Below are positions 1 to 6,742 of a stretch of 64,000 nucleotides of DNA, in pieces (the first letter of the stretch is position 1; every line of letters begins with the position of its first letter). Location: IMG/VR virus record IMGVR_UViG_3300042691_016646, positions 1 to 64,000 of that record; one strand, written 5' to 3'. A program made the position numbers and the translations under genes. This DNA is from a virus. A model generated the notes under the pieces. It was not told the DNA's origin, searched no databases, and saw only the letters and a list, made by a program, of their open reading frames with translations.

Positions 1-176
1 TATATACTTACCCATTTATTCCATGTCCAAGATGTTCTAGTATGATAATACAATCTGGAATTACTAGGGTAGTATCATACAAAAACTCAATAGATAGATG
101 GGAAAAAGATTTTATATTGTCTCGCTGGCTTTTTGAACAAGCAAAGACAGAATTAATAGAATACGATCCAAAATGA
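1..176 (+). CDS. dCMP/cytidine deaminase family protein, C-terminal part (cut by window edge)
   Basis: The frame is open from base 3 and gives the last 57 residues of a gene that begins left of the window. It carries PCPRC (fragment residues 7-11) followed by an aliphatic stretch, SMIIQSGITRVV. This is the second zinc-binding half (PCxxC) of the cytidine/deoxycytidylate deaminase fold; the HxE half is outside the window. In phages this family usually makes dUMP from dCMP for dTMP synthesis, which would fit the RNR, dUTPase and dNMP kinase further along. The stop overlaps the next start in ATGA at 173-176. The family is fairly certain, the exact substrate is inferred. Confidence 0.75.
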   Translation, partial: YTYPFIPCPRCSSMIIQSGITRVVSYKNSIDRWEKDFILSRWLFEQAKTELIEYDPK

Positions 177-379
177 CAAATAAAAGAACAGTAAAAGAAA
201 CTTTGGATTTAATAGAAGAATGCATCTACTCAAATAAACTTGAATTTTTAGCAGAACTAATAGTTAAGTTAGAAATGGAATATATTGATATAGCTAGACT
301 TGCCACTGATGATAATTATCAGATCAGTTGGACTCATACACAAGTCTTAGATTATATAACATATGAACAAAAACCATAA
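173..379 (+). CDS. small hypothetical protein (68 aa)
   Basis: I do not recognise this protein. It is 68 residues, mostly predicted helix by composition (many E, K, L, I), with no cysteine pairs and no membrane segment. Its ATG overlaps the stop of the deaminase (ATGA), so it is probably translationally coupled to it. The next gene is preceded by a promoter-like sequence that begins just after this stop, so this is likely the last gene of its transcription unit. Confidence 0.6.
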   Translation: MTNKRTVKETLDLIEECIYSNKLEFLAELIVKLEMEYIDIARLATDDNYQISWTHTQVLDYITYEQKP

Positions 380-408
380 TTGTTTTTTAAAGCACGTTAA
401 GGTATAAC
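380..408 (+). promoter_or_regulatory. sigma70-like promoter
   Basis: TTGTTT at 380-385 and TATAAC at 403-408 are separated by exactly 17 bases. They lie in a short non-coding gap and would start transcription around 414-416, just ahead of the Shine-Dalgarno AAGGAG at 418-423. The predicted unit is 430-1265, which ends at the hairpin terminator at 1290. Confidence 0.6.
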
Positions 409-429
409 AGGATGAATAAGGAGAAAAGT

Positions 430-609
430 ATGACAGTAGTAGAGATGGCAAAAGCACATTTGCAAAATGTTGCCCAAAGAATTGAAGAACTAACAAAGCA
501 ACAAGTTTTAATTCAAAAAGAAATTGATCAATTAAAATCTTATGTGCAAAGTGGCGTTAAAGATGTTCAAGTTTTCGAAGAATCAAATAGCAAAGAAGGA
601 GAAAATTGA
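430..609 (+). CDS. small coiled-coil protein (59 aa)
   Basis: Unknown function. A start at 430 is preferred over the in-frame ATG at 412, because AAGGAG at 418-423 is 6 bases before it and the promoter at 380-408 would start the mRNA at or after 412. Residues 8-42 have a heptad-like pattern rich in Q, E, K and L, suggesting a short helical or coiled-coil protein. The tail is acidic (EESNSKEGE). It lies one base ahead of the next gene in the unit that ends with SSB. Confidence 0.6.
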   Translation: MTVVEMAKAHLQNVAQRIEELTKQQVLIQKEIDQLKSYVQSGVKDVQVFEESNSKEGEN

Positions 610-610
610 G

Positions 611-928
611 ATGAAGTACAGTGAACTTTTTGATAAGCTTTCAAACCTTGCTGGTGCATATCATTGGGATATTAACCACAATCGTGTAATTGCTACCATT
701 CAAAGCGGTTATTACAAGGGTTTTACTTTGAATCCAATTACAGCACTTGCTCATAAGTCTGGATTCGGTTTTTTTAATAACAATCGTGAAGATACAGAGT
801 TTGCCGCTAGGCTTCTAGGTATTCCGCGATCAATTGCTAGAAATGTATATAGTGCTACTCTAGGCACATATAATCGTGGCAATACACAGGTAGTAAGAGG
901 AAGAATTCGTTCAGCACTGGAGGTATGA
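611..928 (+). CDS. hypothetical protein (105 aa) upstream of SSB
   Basis: Function not recognised. The open frame extends upstream to a GTG at 542, but the ATG at 611 is preceded by AAGGAG (596-601, 9-base spacing) and avoids overlapping the previous gene, so 611 is the likely start. The product is basic, with R-rich segments towards the C terminus (residues 75-102) that could suit nucleic-acid binding. It lies 4 bases before the ssb gene in the same unit, so a replication or DNA-binding role is possible but only inferred. Confidence 0.6.
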   Translation: MKYSELFDKLSNLAGAYHWDINHNRVIATIQSGYYKGFTLNPITALAHKSGFGFFNNNREDTEFAARLLGIPRSIARNVYSATLGTYNRGNTQVVRGRIRSALEV

Positions 929-932
929 TAGC

Positions 933-1265
933 ATGAATATTAATACATGGCTTGGTTGTGGCAGATTAACAAAGGATGCCGAAATTAGTACCACTCAGAA
1001 AGGTACTGCTATGGCAAAGTTTCGCATGGCTGTCAATGATAGGCGTAATGAAGATACTCTATTTTTAAATATCCTTTGCTTTGGAAAGATGGCTGAAGCA
1101 CTAAAGGATCACTTAAAAAAGGGCAGATTGGTTGGCGTTCAAGGAAAGTTAAAGATTGATGATTATCAAGATAAGGACGGGAATCAAAAGAACTCTATCT
1201 GTGTAATGGCAGATGAAATTTCTTTAGGCCCATCTGGAATTGTAGGGCAAGACTCTAAAGAATGA
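933..1265 (+). CDS. ssb: single-stranded DNA-binding protein
   Basis: A 110-residue OB-fold protein of the bacterial SSB type. The N terminus MNINTWLGCGRLTKDAEI, the LFLNILCFGKMAEALKDHL core and the KGRLVGVQGKLKIDDYQDKDG strand-loop are characteristic of the family. It is shorter than E. coli SSB (about 178 aa) and lacks the long acidic tail, ending in a short GIVGQDSKE. It would coat ssDNA at the replication fork. GGAGG ahead of the ATG gives a good ribosome site. A second, divergent SSB-like protein is encoded at 34447. This gene ends its unit, with a strong terminator 25 bases downstream. Confidence 0.88.
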   Translation: MNINTWLGCGRLTKDAEISTTQKGTAMAKFRMAVNDRRNEDTLFLNILCFGKMAEALKDHLKKGRLVGVQGKLKIDDYQDKDGNQKNSICVMADEISLGPSGIVGQDSKE

Positions 1266-1289
1266 ATTGGATAGTCAATCTGTCTAGTG

Positions 1290-1326
1290 AATGGCCCGTT
1301 GCCTTGTGCTTCGGGCCATTTTTTTT
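1290..1326 (+). terminator. rho-independent terminator after ssb
   Basis: A perfect 9-bp stem, AATGGCCCG (1290-1298) with CGGGCCATT (1312-1320), has a 13-base loop and runs straight into a run of T to 1326. This is a textbook intrinsic terminator and closes the unit 430-1265. Confidence 0.9.
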
Positions 1327-1337
1327 AAATTCTCCAC

Positions 1338-1365
1338 TTGACTATGACGATACTTGTAGTATGAT
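1338..1365 (+). promoter_or_regulatory. sigma70-like promoter
   Basis: TTGACT (1338-1343) and TATGAT (1360-1365) with a 16-base spacer lie immediately downstream of the terminator, and transcription would begin near 1372, just ahead of the gene at 1384. Both hexamers are close to the bacterial consensus, so the host RNA polymerase with its housekeeping sigma factor could read it. Confidence 0.75.
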
Positions 1366-1383
1366 AGAATACTGAGAAACACT

Positions 1384-1824
1384 ATGAATCCACAACCTGA
1401 CCCGATCATTGGCCAGTTCTTTGCTTTTGTATTTATAATTGGTATTATAATATATACATACAAAGCTTATCTAGAAGGCAAATCTATAAACATAAATCAG
1501 TTAGACAATTTCGTAATTGGCTATATTGAAGAATCACCAGTACAAACACACATCATAGAAAAGCACTATAAAACAAGTAAAGAAGTTCAACCTGTAAGAA
1601 TCATTGAAAAGAAAACAGAAAGAGTAAGAACAGAAAGAGTAATTGAGACAAAACCGAGTTTTGAAAGTCAGCAATTGTACGTTGATTGCATAGATGCCCT
1701 CATTGCTCTTGGTATGAAAAAAGGAGAAGCTAAAAGAAAGGCCAAGTTCGTTTTTTCAAATATGGACCCACAACCTAGCACTATACAAGATTTCCTTAGA
1801 ATAGCACTTGGAATGCCATCATGA
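1384..1824 (+). CDS. membrane-anchored protein with RuvA C-terminal-like helical domain
   Basis: 146 residues. A hydrophobic segment at about 11-28 (FFAFVFIIGIIIYTY) should anchor the protein. A charged linker rich in K, R and E (about 55-95) follows. The C terminus (about 100-146, DALIALGMKKGEAKRKA) resembles the three-helix RuvA domain III / UBA-like fold that contacts protein partners. The first gene after the promoter at 1338, it overlaps the next gene by 4 bases (ATGA). The membrane segment is seen directly; the RuvA-like resemblance is from pattern and moderate. Confidence 0.55.
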   Translation: MNPQPDPIIGQFFAFVFIIGIIIYTYKAYLEGKSININQLDNFVIGYIEESPVQTHIIEKHYKTSKEVQPVRIIEKKTERVRTERVIETKPSFESQQLYVDCIDALIALGMKKGEAKRKAKFVFSNMDPQPSTIQDFLRIALGMPS

Positions 1825-2228
1825 ATATATTAGATCAATCATTGGATATAGCTATTAGTTTACTTCCAAAGGCAAAAGAAGAACGTAATACCAAGAACAA
1901 ATTTTTTCATTTTGCGTTTGGATATAAGAAGAATAAGCTTCTTGCTATTGGTCAAAATAATCCAGAGAAAACTCATACCCAAGCATTAATGTTAGCAAAA
2001 AGATTTAATACAGATCTTGAATACCCTTATTTTCATGCCGAAACAGATTTGATATCTAGACTGTGGGGAAAGCACTATATAGATAGCAGTTTAAAAATGG
2101 TGATTATTAGACTGAACAAGCGTGGAGAATTAAGGCGTAGTCAACCTTGCGAAAGATGTGAACGCATCATACAATCTCTTGGAATAAACAAAATTTGGTG
2201 GAGTATAGACAATGGATTCAACAAATAA
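1821..2228 (+). CDS. cytidine/deoxycytidylate deaminase-like protein
   Basis: 135 residues with both zinc motifs of the deaminase superfamily: HAE at about residues 71-73 (in YFHAETDL) and PCERC at about 113-117. The Glu after His is the proton shuttle and the two Cys plus His bind zinc, so the site looks intact. It is shorter and more divergent than a standard dCMP deaminase, and a separate dCMP deaminase-type gene ends at 176, so this one may act on another substrate. It overlaps the deoxyribosyltransferase-like gene by 17 bases, suggesting linked nucleotide metabolism. Confidence 0.65.
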   Translation: MNILDQSLDIAISLLPKAKEERNTKNKFFHFAFGYKKNKLLAIGQNNPEKTHTQALMLAKRFNTDLEYPYFHAETDLISRLWGKHYIDSSLKMVIIRLNKRGELRRSQPCERCERIIQSLGINKIWWSIDNGFNK

Positions 2229-2772
2229 TTTAACCGGAATGAGAACTTATCTTGTTGGTGCTATGGACAGAGTTCCCGATGGAGGTATAGGATGGAGACA
2301 GAGAATTACTGGGATTCTCCAAAAAATGGGAATAATCGTTATTGATCCATGTAATAAGCCAATCAATGGAGTTGTAGAAGATGAAGAAACAAGACATTGG
2401 ATAGAGCATTATAAAGAAACCGGACAATACGACAAGATAAAAGAAAAATTTAGCATTATAAGAAGTGCTGATTTGAGATGTGTTGACGTATCTGATTTTA
2501 TAATTGCACATATAGATTTAGAGGTACATGCATGTGGTACATACGAAGAAATAGTCACTGCTAATCGTCAAAAGAAACCCGTCTTAGTGTGGTGCCAGCA
2601 GGGTAAAAAGAATGCCCCTAATTGGTTATTTTTTATGTTACCGCATGAACATATCTTTGGATCCCTTGGCGAAATAATAAGCTACCTTGATGATGTTAAC
2701 GTAGAAGCAGACGTTAAGAGATTAAAGAGATGGTTCTTTTTCAAATATAACAATATAGGATATAATGTATGA
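2212..2772 (+). CDS. nucleoside 2-deoxyribosyltransferase-like protein
   Basis: 186 residues. The start MRTYLVGAMDRVPDGGIGWR, a later IDPCNKP and the HACGTYEEIVTA segment (about 104-115) match the Rossmann-like nucleoside 2-deoxyribosyltransferase family, in which the Glu after GT(x)x is the catalytic nucleophile. Such enzymes swap bases on deoxynucleosides or hydrolyse nucleotides. GGAG lies 8 bases before the ATG at 2212, supporting this start over the ATG at 2239. It sits between a deaminase-like gene and a glycosyltransferase, both overlapping it. Family assignment is probable; the reaction is uncertain. Confidence 0.6.
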   Translation: MDSTNNLTGMRTYLVGAMDRVPDGGIGWRQRITGILQKMGIIVIDPCNKPINGVVEDEETRHWIEHYKETGQYDKIKEKFSIIRSADLRCVDVSDFIIAHIDLEVHACGTYEEIVTANRQKKPVLVWCQQGKKNAPNWLFFMLPHEHIFGSLGEIISYLDDVNVEADVKRLKRWFFFKYNNIGYNV

Positions 2773-3836
2773 ATATTAACGTAGTTGCCCCAATAAATCA
2801 GCTAGGATATGGCATAACTGGATTAAATGTAGTCAAGACCCTTAATCAAGATAACAACATATCTTTATTTATGATAGGTCAACCACAAGTTACTAACCAA
2901 GAAGATGCGGACATAATATCTGAATGTATAAAAAATGCACATTTTTTCGACTCTAACGCCCCGTGCATCAAAATATGGCATCAGCACGATATGGCACAAT
3001 TTGCCGGTAGAGGTCAAAGAATTGGATTTCCAATATTTGAATTAGATAAATTTAATGATATAGAAAAACATCAGTTAGAATCTTTAGATATAATTTTTGT
3101 ATGTTCTGAATGGGCAAAAAATGTCGTACTTGATAATATAAAAGTCACTGATAGCAAAATCAAGATAATACCTCTTGGTGTTGATTCCTCTATATTCAAA
3201 CCATCTGAAATGCCAAAAGATTGTCCGACAAGATTTTTTAACTGCGGGAAATGGGAAATACGAAAAGGACATGATAAGTTAGTTGATATTTTCAATTCTG
3301 CCTTTAACGAAAATGACAATGTTGAACTTTTTATGATGTGTGAAAATCCTTTCTGCACAGAGCAAGAACAAAAAGAATGGATAAATCTATATAAAAACTC
3401 AAAATTAGGATCTAAAATACATATAATTCCGAGACAAAACACTCAAGAAGAAGTGTATAATATTATGCAACAAATGCATTGTGGCATCTTTCCGGCAAGA
3501 GCGGAGGGATGGAATTTAGAGCTATTAGAGATGATGTCTTGCGGAAAACACGTTATAACAACTGATTATTCTGCCCATACAGAGTTTTGCAATTCTAATA
3601 ATTCATTGTTAATTCCTATCAAGGAAACAGAAACAGCATATGATGGTAAATGGTTCCATGGTCAAGGCAATTGGGCAAGGCTAGATGATAACGCTATAGG
3701 ATATGCCATTAAACATATGAGTCATATACATCATCTTAATATGAACAATGATCTATCTCCTAATGAATTTGGCATCAAAACAGCCCAAGAATTCAGCTGG
3801 AAAAATACTGGAAGGAAAATATTAAATGTTCTTTAA
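2769..3836 (+). CDS. GT4-type glycosyltransferase
   Basis: 355 residues with the GT-B fold signature of GT4 enzymes: a mid-protein FNCGKWEIRKGHDKLVD (second Rossmann domain, about 157-173) and the donor-binding region RAEGWNLELLEMMSCGKHVI (about 243-262), where the second E of the EGx(n)E motif binds the nucleotide sugar. It would move a sugar from an NDP-sugar to an unknown acceptor. It overlaps the deoxyribosyltransferase-like gene in ATGA, so it belongs to the nucleotide-related group rather than the distant sugar island at 34759-43789, which may be meaningful. Confidence 0.8.
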   Translation: MNINVVAPINQLGYGITGLNVVKTLNQDNNISLFMIGQPQVTNQEDADIISECIKNAHFFDSNAPCIKIWHQHDMAQFAGRGQRIGFPIFELDKFNDIEKHQLESLDIIFVCSEWAKNVVLDNIKVTDSKIKIIPLGVDSSIFKPSEMPKDCPTRFFNCGKWEIRKGHDKLVDIFNSAFNENDNVELFMMCENPFCTEQEQKEWINLYKNSKLGSKIHIIPRQNTQEEVYNIMQQMHCGIFPARAEGWNLELLEMMSCGKHVITTDYSAHTEFCNSNNSLLIPIKETETAYDGKWFHGQGNWARLDDNAIGYAIKHMSHIHHLNMNNDLSPNEFGIKTAQEFSWKNTGRKILNVL

Positions 3837-4191
3837 TTTCTTCAAAAAAGATGATACTGATAAAGAAAAGACTAGCAACGTATTAGCAAGCGTAACATAT
3901 GTAGTAGTTGATGACTCTGACTCTCCACTGGTTGATGTAGAGATGAATGACTACAGCGATAAATCTATAAACGGCTTATGTCAAATATTAGATGTTTTAG
4001 CCTCAGATAGATCACTAATAGAGACTGTAGAAATTATCAAAAATGCTATGATCAGTGAGGGTCAGGAAGATAACTTAATTAAATTATTCAGTTATATTGA
4101 TAAGAAAACAAAATCTAAGATGATAGAAAGTTATAAACAAAAAGAAGAAAATTTGCCATGTATCAGACCTTCAGATGTTTTCATGAAATAA
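3826..4191 (+). CDS. hypothetical protein (121 aa)
   Basis: Not recognised. It starts with MFFNFFKKDDTDKEK, followed by a short beta-like stretch and a helical C-terminal half. There are no obvious catalytic motifs. It overlaps the end of the glycosyltransferase by 11 bases and is followed by an AGGAG ribosome site for the next gene, so it is part of the same operon leading to the sigma factor. Confidence 0.6.
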   Translation: MFFNFFKKDDTDKEKTSNVLASVTYVVVDDSDSPLVDVEMNDYSDKSINGLCQILDVLASDRSLIETVEIIKNAMISEGQEDNLIKLFSYIDKKTKSKMIESYKQKEENLPCIRPSDVFMK

Positions 4192-4206
4192 TAGGAGAAA
4201 TGTCAT

Positions 4207-4674
4207 ATGCCAGAAATAAATAAACAAATAGGATGGCAAAAGTATGAAGACTACATTGAAAAACAACTTTCATGTCCTATATTACAGCATATCATACAAA
4301 ACATGTTGTCTATAAATATAGATGACGATGAGCAACTAGAAATGGACGAGGACGAAGATGATGAAACATATGAAGATGAAGACGATGAAAAAAAGAATCT
4401 CTCAATGTTAGCACTTAACAAACTGATGCCACTTACGCCTCAAATAATCGAAGATGTATCTATGCTTTCTAATTTTGATTGCTGGATTGGACACACAAAC
4501 TTTGATATTACGCCTAAAATAAAGGATATATTAAACAGAACCCCCGGTATTGAAATATTGAAAATATTTAGTCGATATAGATTTTTTGTTGGTATAGGAC
4601 AGATGTTTGATTTCCAAAATATTAGATTTGATATTGAACAAGAATTGATAAAAGGAGAAAAAGATGATAAATAA
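4207..4674 (+). CDS. hypothetical protein with acidic linker (155 aa)
   Basis: Function unknown. A central run of Asp and Glu (about residues 38-62) separates a helical N-terminal part from a C-terminal domain. Acidic stretches of this kind occur in proteins that bind basic partners or mimic nucleic acid, but nothing here proves either. AGGAG lies 8 bases ahead of the ATG. The last codons overlap the start of the sigma factor, so expression of the two is probably coupled; a partner or regulator of that sigma factor is a guess. Confidence 0.6.
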   Translation: MPEINKQIGWQKYEDYIEKQLSCPILQHIIQNMLSINIDDDEQLEMDEDEDDETYEDEDDEKKNLSMLALNKLMPLTPQIIEDVSMLSNFDCWIGHTNFDITPKIKDILNRTPGIEILKIFSRYRFFVGIGQMFDFQNIRFDIEQELIKGEKDDK

Positions 4675-5140
4675 TGACATAAACTCTCAGATAGAACTGG
4701 CCATGAAAGATGACAATATATTAAAAATTATGAACAAAGCTTCTAAAAGATTTAGAAATCAGCTTAGTTCTGATGCTATAAAAACGTGCCAACTAAATGC
4801 TCTTTGGAAAACATTTCTAAATCATGATGAAAAGAAGGGTGCAAAATTTACTACTTATCTTTATAAGGGAGTATTCATTGAGTGTATGAAAGAAATAAAA
4901 TTCAATAGCAAAAACAAATGTTCTGCTAAGTTACATAACAATATTGCTTCTGAATCAAATCCATTTTTCATGATAGACTTGATGGATGAGTTTCAAGATG
5001 AAAAAGATAAACAGCTAATATGTCATAAGTTAGAAAATATGACGATCTCTGAAATAGCAGAAAAAGTGGGCAAAAATAGAGAAAGCGTTAGGCGAAAAAT
5101 TCATAAATTAGCAGATAGCATAAAAGACAAATTCTGCTAA
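4664..5140 (+). CDS. sigma70-family RNA polymerase sigma factor (phage, probably late)
   Basis: 158 residues. The middle (about 38-80) reads like sigma region 2: LNALWKTFLNHDEKKGAKFTTYLYKGV, matching the usual pattern in which a polar stretch precedes kFxTYxxxxI. The C terminus (about 127-155) is a helix-turn-helix like region 4: MTISEIAEKVGKNRESVRRK. The small size and missing regions 1 and 3 fit phage late sigma factors such as T4 gp55. AAAGGAG precedes the ATG. The first strongly expressed-looking structural gene follows 81 bases later, consistent with a switch to late transcription. Role in late genes is inferred. Confidence 0.75.
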   Translation: MINNDINSQIELAMKDDNILKIMNKASKRFRNQLSSDAIKTCQLNALWKTFLNHDEKKGAKFTTYLYKGVFIECMKEIKFNSKNKCSAKLHNNIASESNPFFMIDLMDEFQDEKDKQLICHKLENMTISEIAEKVGKNRESVRRKIHKLADSIKDKFC

Positions 5141-5221
5141 ATGTGTATATATTACTAGGAACTGGACTTTAAAGGATGCGGACATATTATTTTGCAAAAC
5201 TTAATTTAAAAGGAGAATATT

Positions 5222-5836
5222 ATGGCATCCACAACAGTTTCTGGTGCTGGTACAAGAAATGATGGCGGTATCGTTCTAAATGGTGGTGCTGTTAGTGAAA
5301 ATCTAACAGATCTATCACTTATCAATAATTTAGCCGATGTTCCCGGCTATGGTACAGTAGTAACACAAGATACTCCATCGGCCCCAAATAATTTCAATGA
5401 CCCTCATGGTGTCACCAAAGTAAAAAGTGCTGGCACTTTTGCTTATACACCACCTGCTGGTAGTGAATTTTTACTAATGGCGGCTGGCGATACAAATGCT
5501 GGTAAGATCAATGGAACATCATCTACTCTATTAACTATCCCCGGCGGTGTTACAGAGTCTGTTGTTAATAAAAACCTAAAAACAACACAGGTTGGTACAT
5601 ATGCTACAAAGACATTTAATGTTTTAGCAGTTCCATCCAGTGGCAATTTCCCCGGTTTGACAAGAGGAACAGGTGCTGGCACAGCTGTGACTTATCCTTC
5701 AACAAGTGGTAATTATCCATCCGTTGACGATGCTGCTACCTTAAGCAGAGCAGTTCCCGGTGAACTTACCTACAGATTTGGAGCGGCTTTACCAACACGT
5801 AATGTTGCCTACAAGGCTAAAGATAGTAACGAATAA
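5222..5836 (+). CDS. putative virion structural protein (204 aa)
   Basis: A Gly-, Ser-, Thr- and Asn-rich protein with no Cys and no membrane segment, of a composition common in head-decoration or tail proteins. It has a perfect AAAAGGAG ribosome site 7 bases before ATG, its own hairpin terminator downstream, and GC content higher than its neighbours, all suggesting high expression. It is the first gene after the sigma factor. I do not recognise the family, so a virion role is inferred from composition and position. Confidence 0.55.
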   Translation: MASTTVSGAGTRNDGGIVLNGGAVSENLTDLSLINNLADVPGYGTVVTQDTPSAPNNFNDPHGVTKVKSAGTFAYTPPAGSEFLLMAAGDTNAGKINGTSSTLLTIPGGVTESVVNKNLKTTQVGTYATKTFNVLAVPSSGNFPGLTRGTGAGTAVTYPSTSGNYPSVDDAATLSRAVPGELTYRFGAALPTRNVAYKAKDSNE

Positions 5837-5858
5837 ATCGTTATTTATGGATGAATAC

Positions 5859-5901
5859 TGGTGCCTTTTGAGAAATCTTAAGGCACCACATCCTTCTTTT
5901 T
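5859..5901 (+). terminator. hairpin terminator (imperfect T tract)
   Basis: TGGTGCCTT (5859-5867) pairs perfectly with AAGGCACCA (5880-5888) around a 12-base loop. The following bases CATCCTTCTTTTTCC are T-rich but interrupted, so it may be a leaky terminator or an mRNA-stabilising 3' hairpin after the structural gene. Confidence 0.6.
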
Positions 5902-5916
5902 CCTACGGAGGCACAT

Positions 5917-6510
5917 ATGCTAGACATAAAAAATCCAGAACATATCACCTTTATATTCAGTATTGTTGGTGGTTTAGGAACATTTTTTAGCATAATGTGG
6001 GTAAAAGCAATCAAGCCTACGCTAAACTTCGTAAAAGGACAGGAAGAGCTTGGTAAATCGCTAGAAACAATCAAAAAAGAATTAACAACTAATGGTGGAA
6101 ATAGCCTAAAAGATGCTATTGTAGACTTACGATCCACTATTAATAGAATGGAAAAACGACAAAAAGTAATAGAACAAAGAACAAAAGCCGCACTTCATTA
6201 CAATGATGTAGCTTTGTTTGAAACAGATGATCACGGTAGACTAACTTGGACCAATAACAACTTCTATGAATTAACACAAGATGTTATCAGTAGTGTAGAG
6301 GGTTTCGATTGGTTAAATTATGTAGTAGAAGACGATAGGATTGATCTTTTTGATGAACTGAAATCTTGCTTAAAGATGAATAGAAAGCTAGTCAAAACAG
6401 TTAAAACAATAGATGGTAAGACAGTCAAAATGACGGGATTTCCATATAGGATTAACGAAAAAGAGCATGGAGGATTTTTAGTAAGCATTTCTCAACTCAA
6501 GGAGATATAA
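5917..6510 (+). CDS. membrane-anchored PAS-domain protein
   Basis: 197 residues. A hydrophobic segment at about 9-31 (FIFSIVGGLGTFFSIMWV) should span the membrane. Residues 40-90 are charged and helical, probably a coiled coil. The C-terminal 100 residues look like a PAS sensor fold: YNDVALFETDDHGRLTWTN, a helical region with WLNYVVEDDR, and the final strands KMTGFPYRI and GGFLVSISQ. PAS domains bind small ligands or proteins. There is no kinase, cyclase or DNA-binding output domain. CGGAGG precedes the ATG. It lies two bases before a small holin-like gene, so a link to lysis timing is possible but speculative. Confidence 0.6.
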   Translation: MLDIKNPEHITFIFSIVGGLGTFFSIMWVKAIKPTLNFVKGQEELGKSLETIKKELTTNGGNSLKDAIVDLRSTINRMEKRQKVIEQRTKAALHYNDVALFETDDHGRLTWTNNNFYELTQDVISSVEGFDWLNYVVEDDRIDLFDELKSCLKMNRKLVKTVKTIDGKTVKMTGFPYRINEKEHGGFLVSISQLKEI

Positions 6511-6512
6511 AA

Positions 6513-6737
6513 ATGTTAGACGTAAAAGTAGGTTCAAAATCATTTTCATTAAACACAACTGATTTAATTTCAGTTGGCAAAAATGCAGCCTTAGTTGGTT
6601 TAGCAGCATTGTTAACATATGTCGGTGAAAATCTAACTAAATTAGATCTTGGCAGCATGACAGCGTTAATTGTCCCAGTTACCGTAGTGGTAATTAACAC
6701 CGTCGTTAAGTGGGCCAAAGATAACACAGTGAAGTAA
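6513..6737 (+). CDS. small membrane protein, holin-like
   Basis: 74 residues with two hydrophobic segments, about 23-39 (NAALVGLAALLTYVG) and 50-66 (MTALIVPVTVVVINTVV), a short turn between, and a charged C terminus KWAKDNTVK. This two-segment layout with a polar tail is typical of class II holins, which form lesions in the inner membrane. It also resembles other small phage membrane proteins, so the call stays tentative. AAGGAG precedes the start. A cysteine peptidase follows 5 bases later, but no cell-wall hydrolase is obvious nearby. Confidence 0.45.
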   Translation: MLDVKVGSKSFSLNTTDLISVGKNAALVGLAALLTYVGENLTKLDLGSMTALIVPVTVVVINTVVKWAKDNTVK

Positions 6738-6742
6738 TTACA

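Noticed and set aside
412-429. Upstream start for the small coiled-coil protein
   Set aside because: AAGGAG at 418-423 and the promoter position favour ATG 430.
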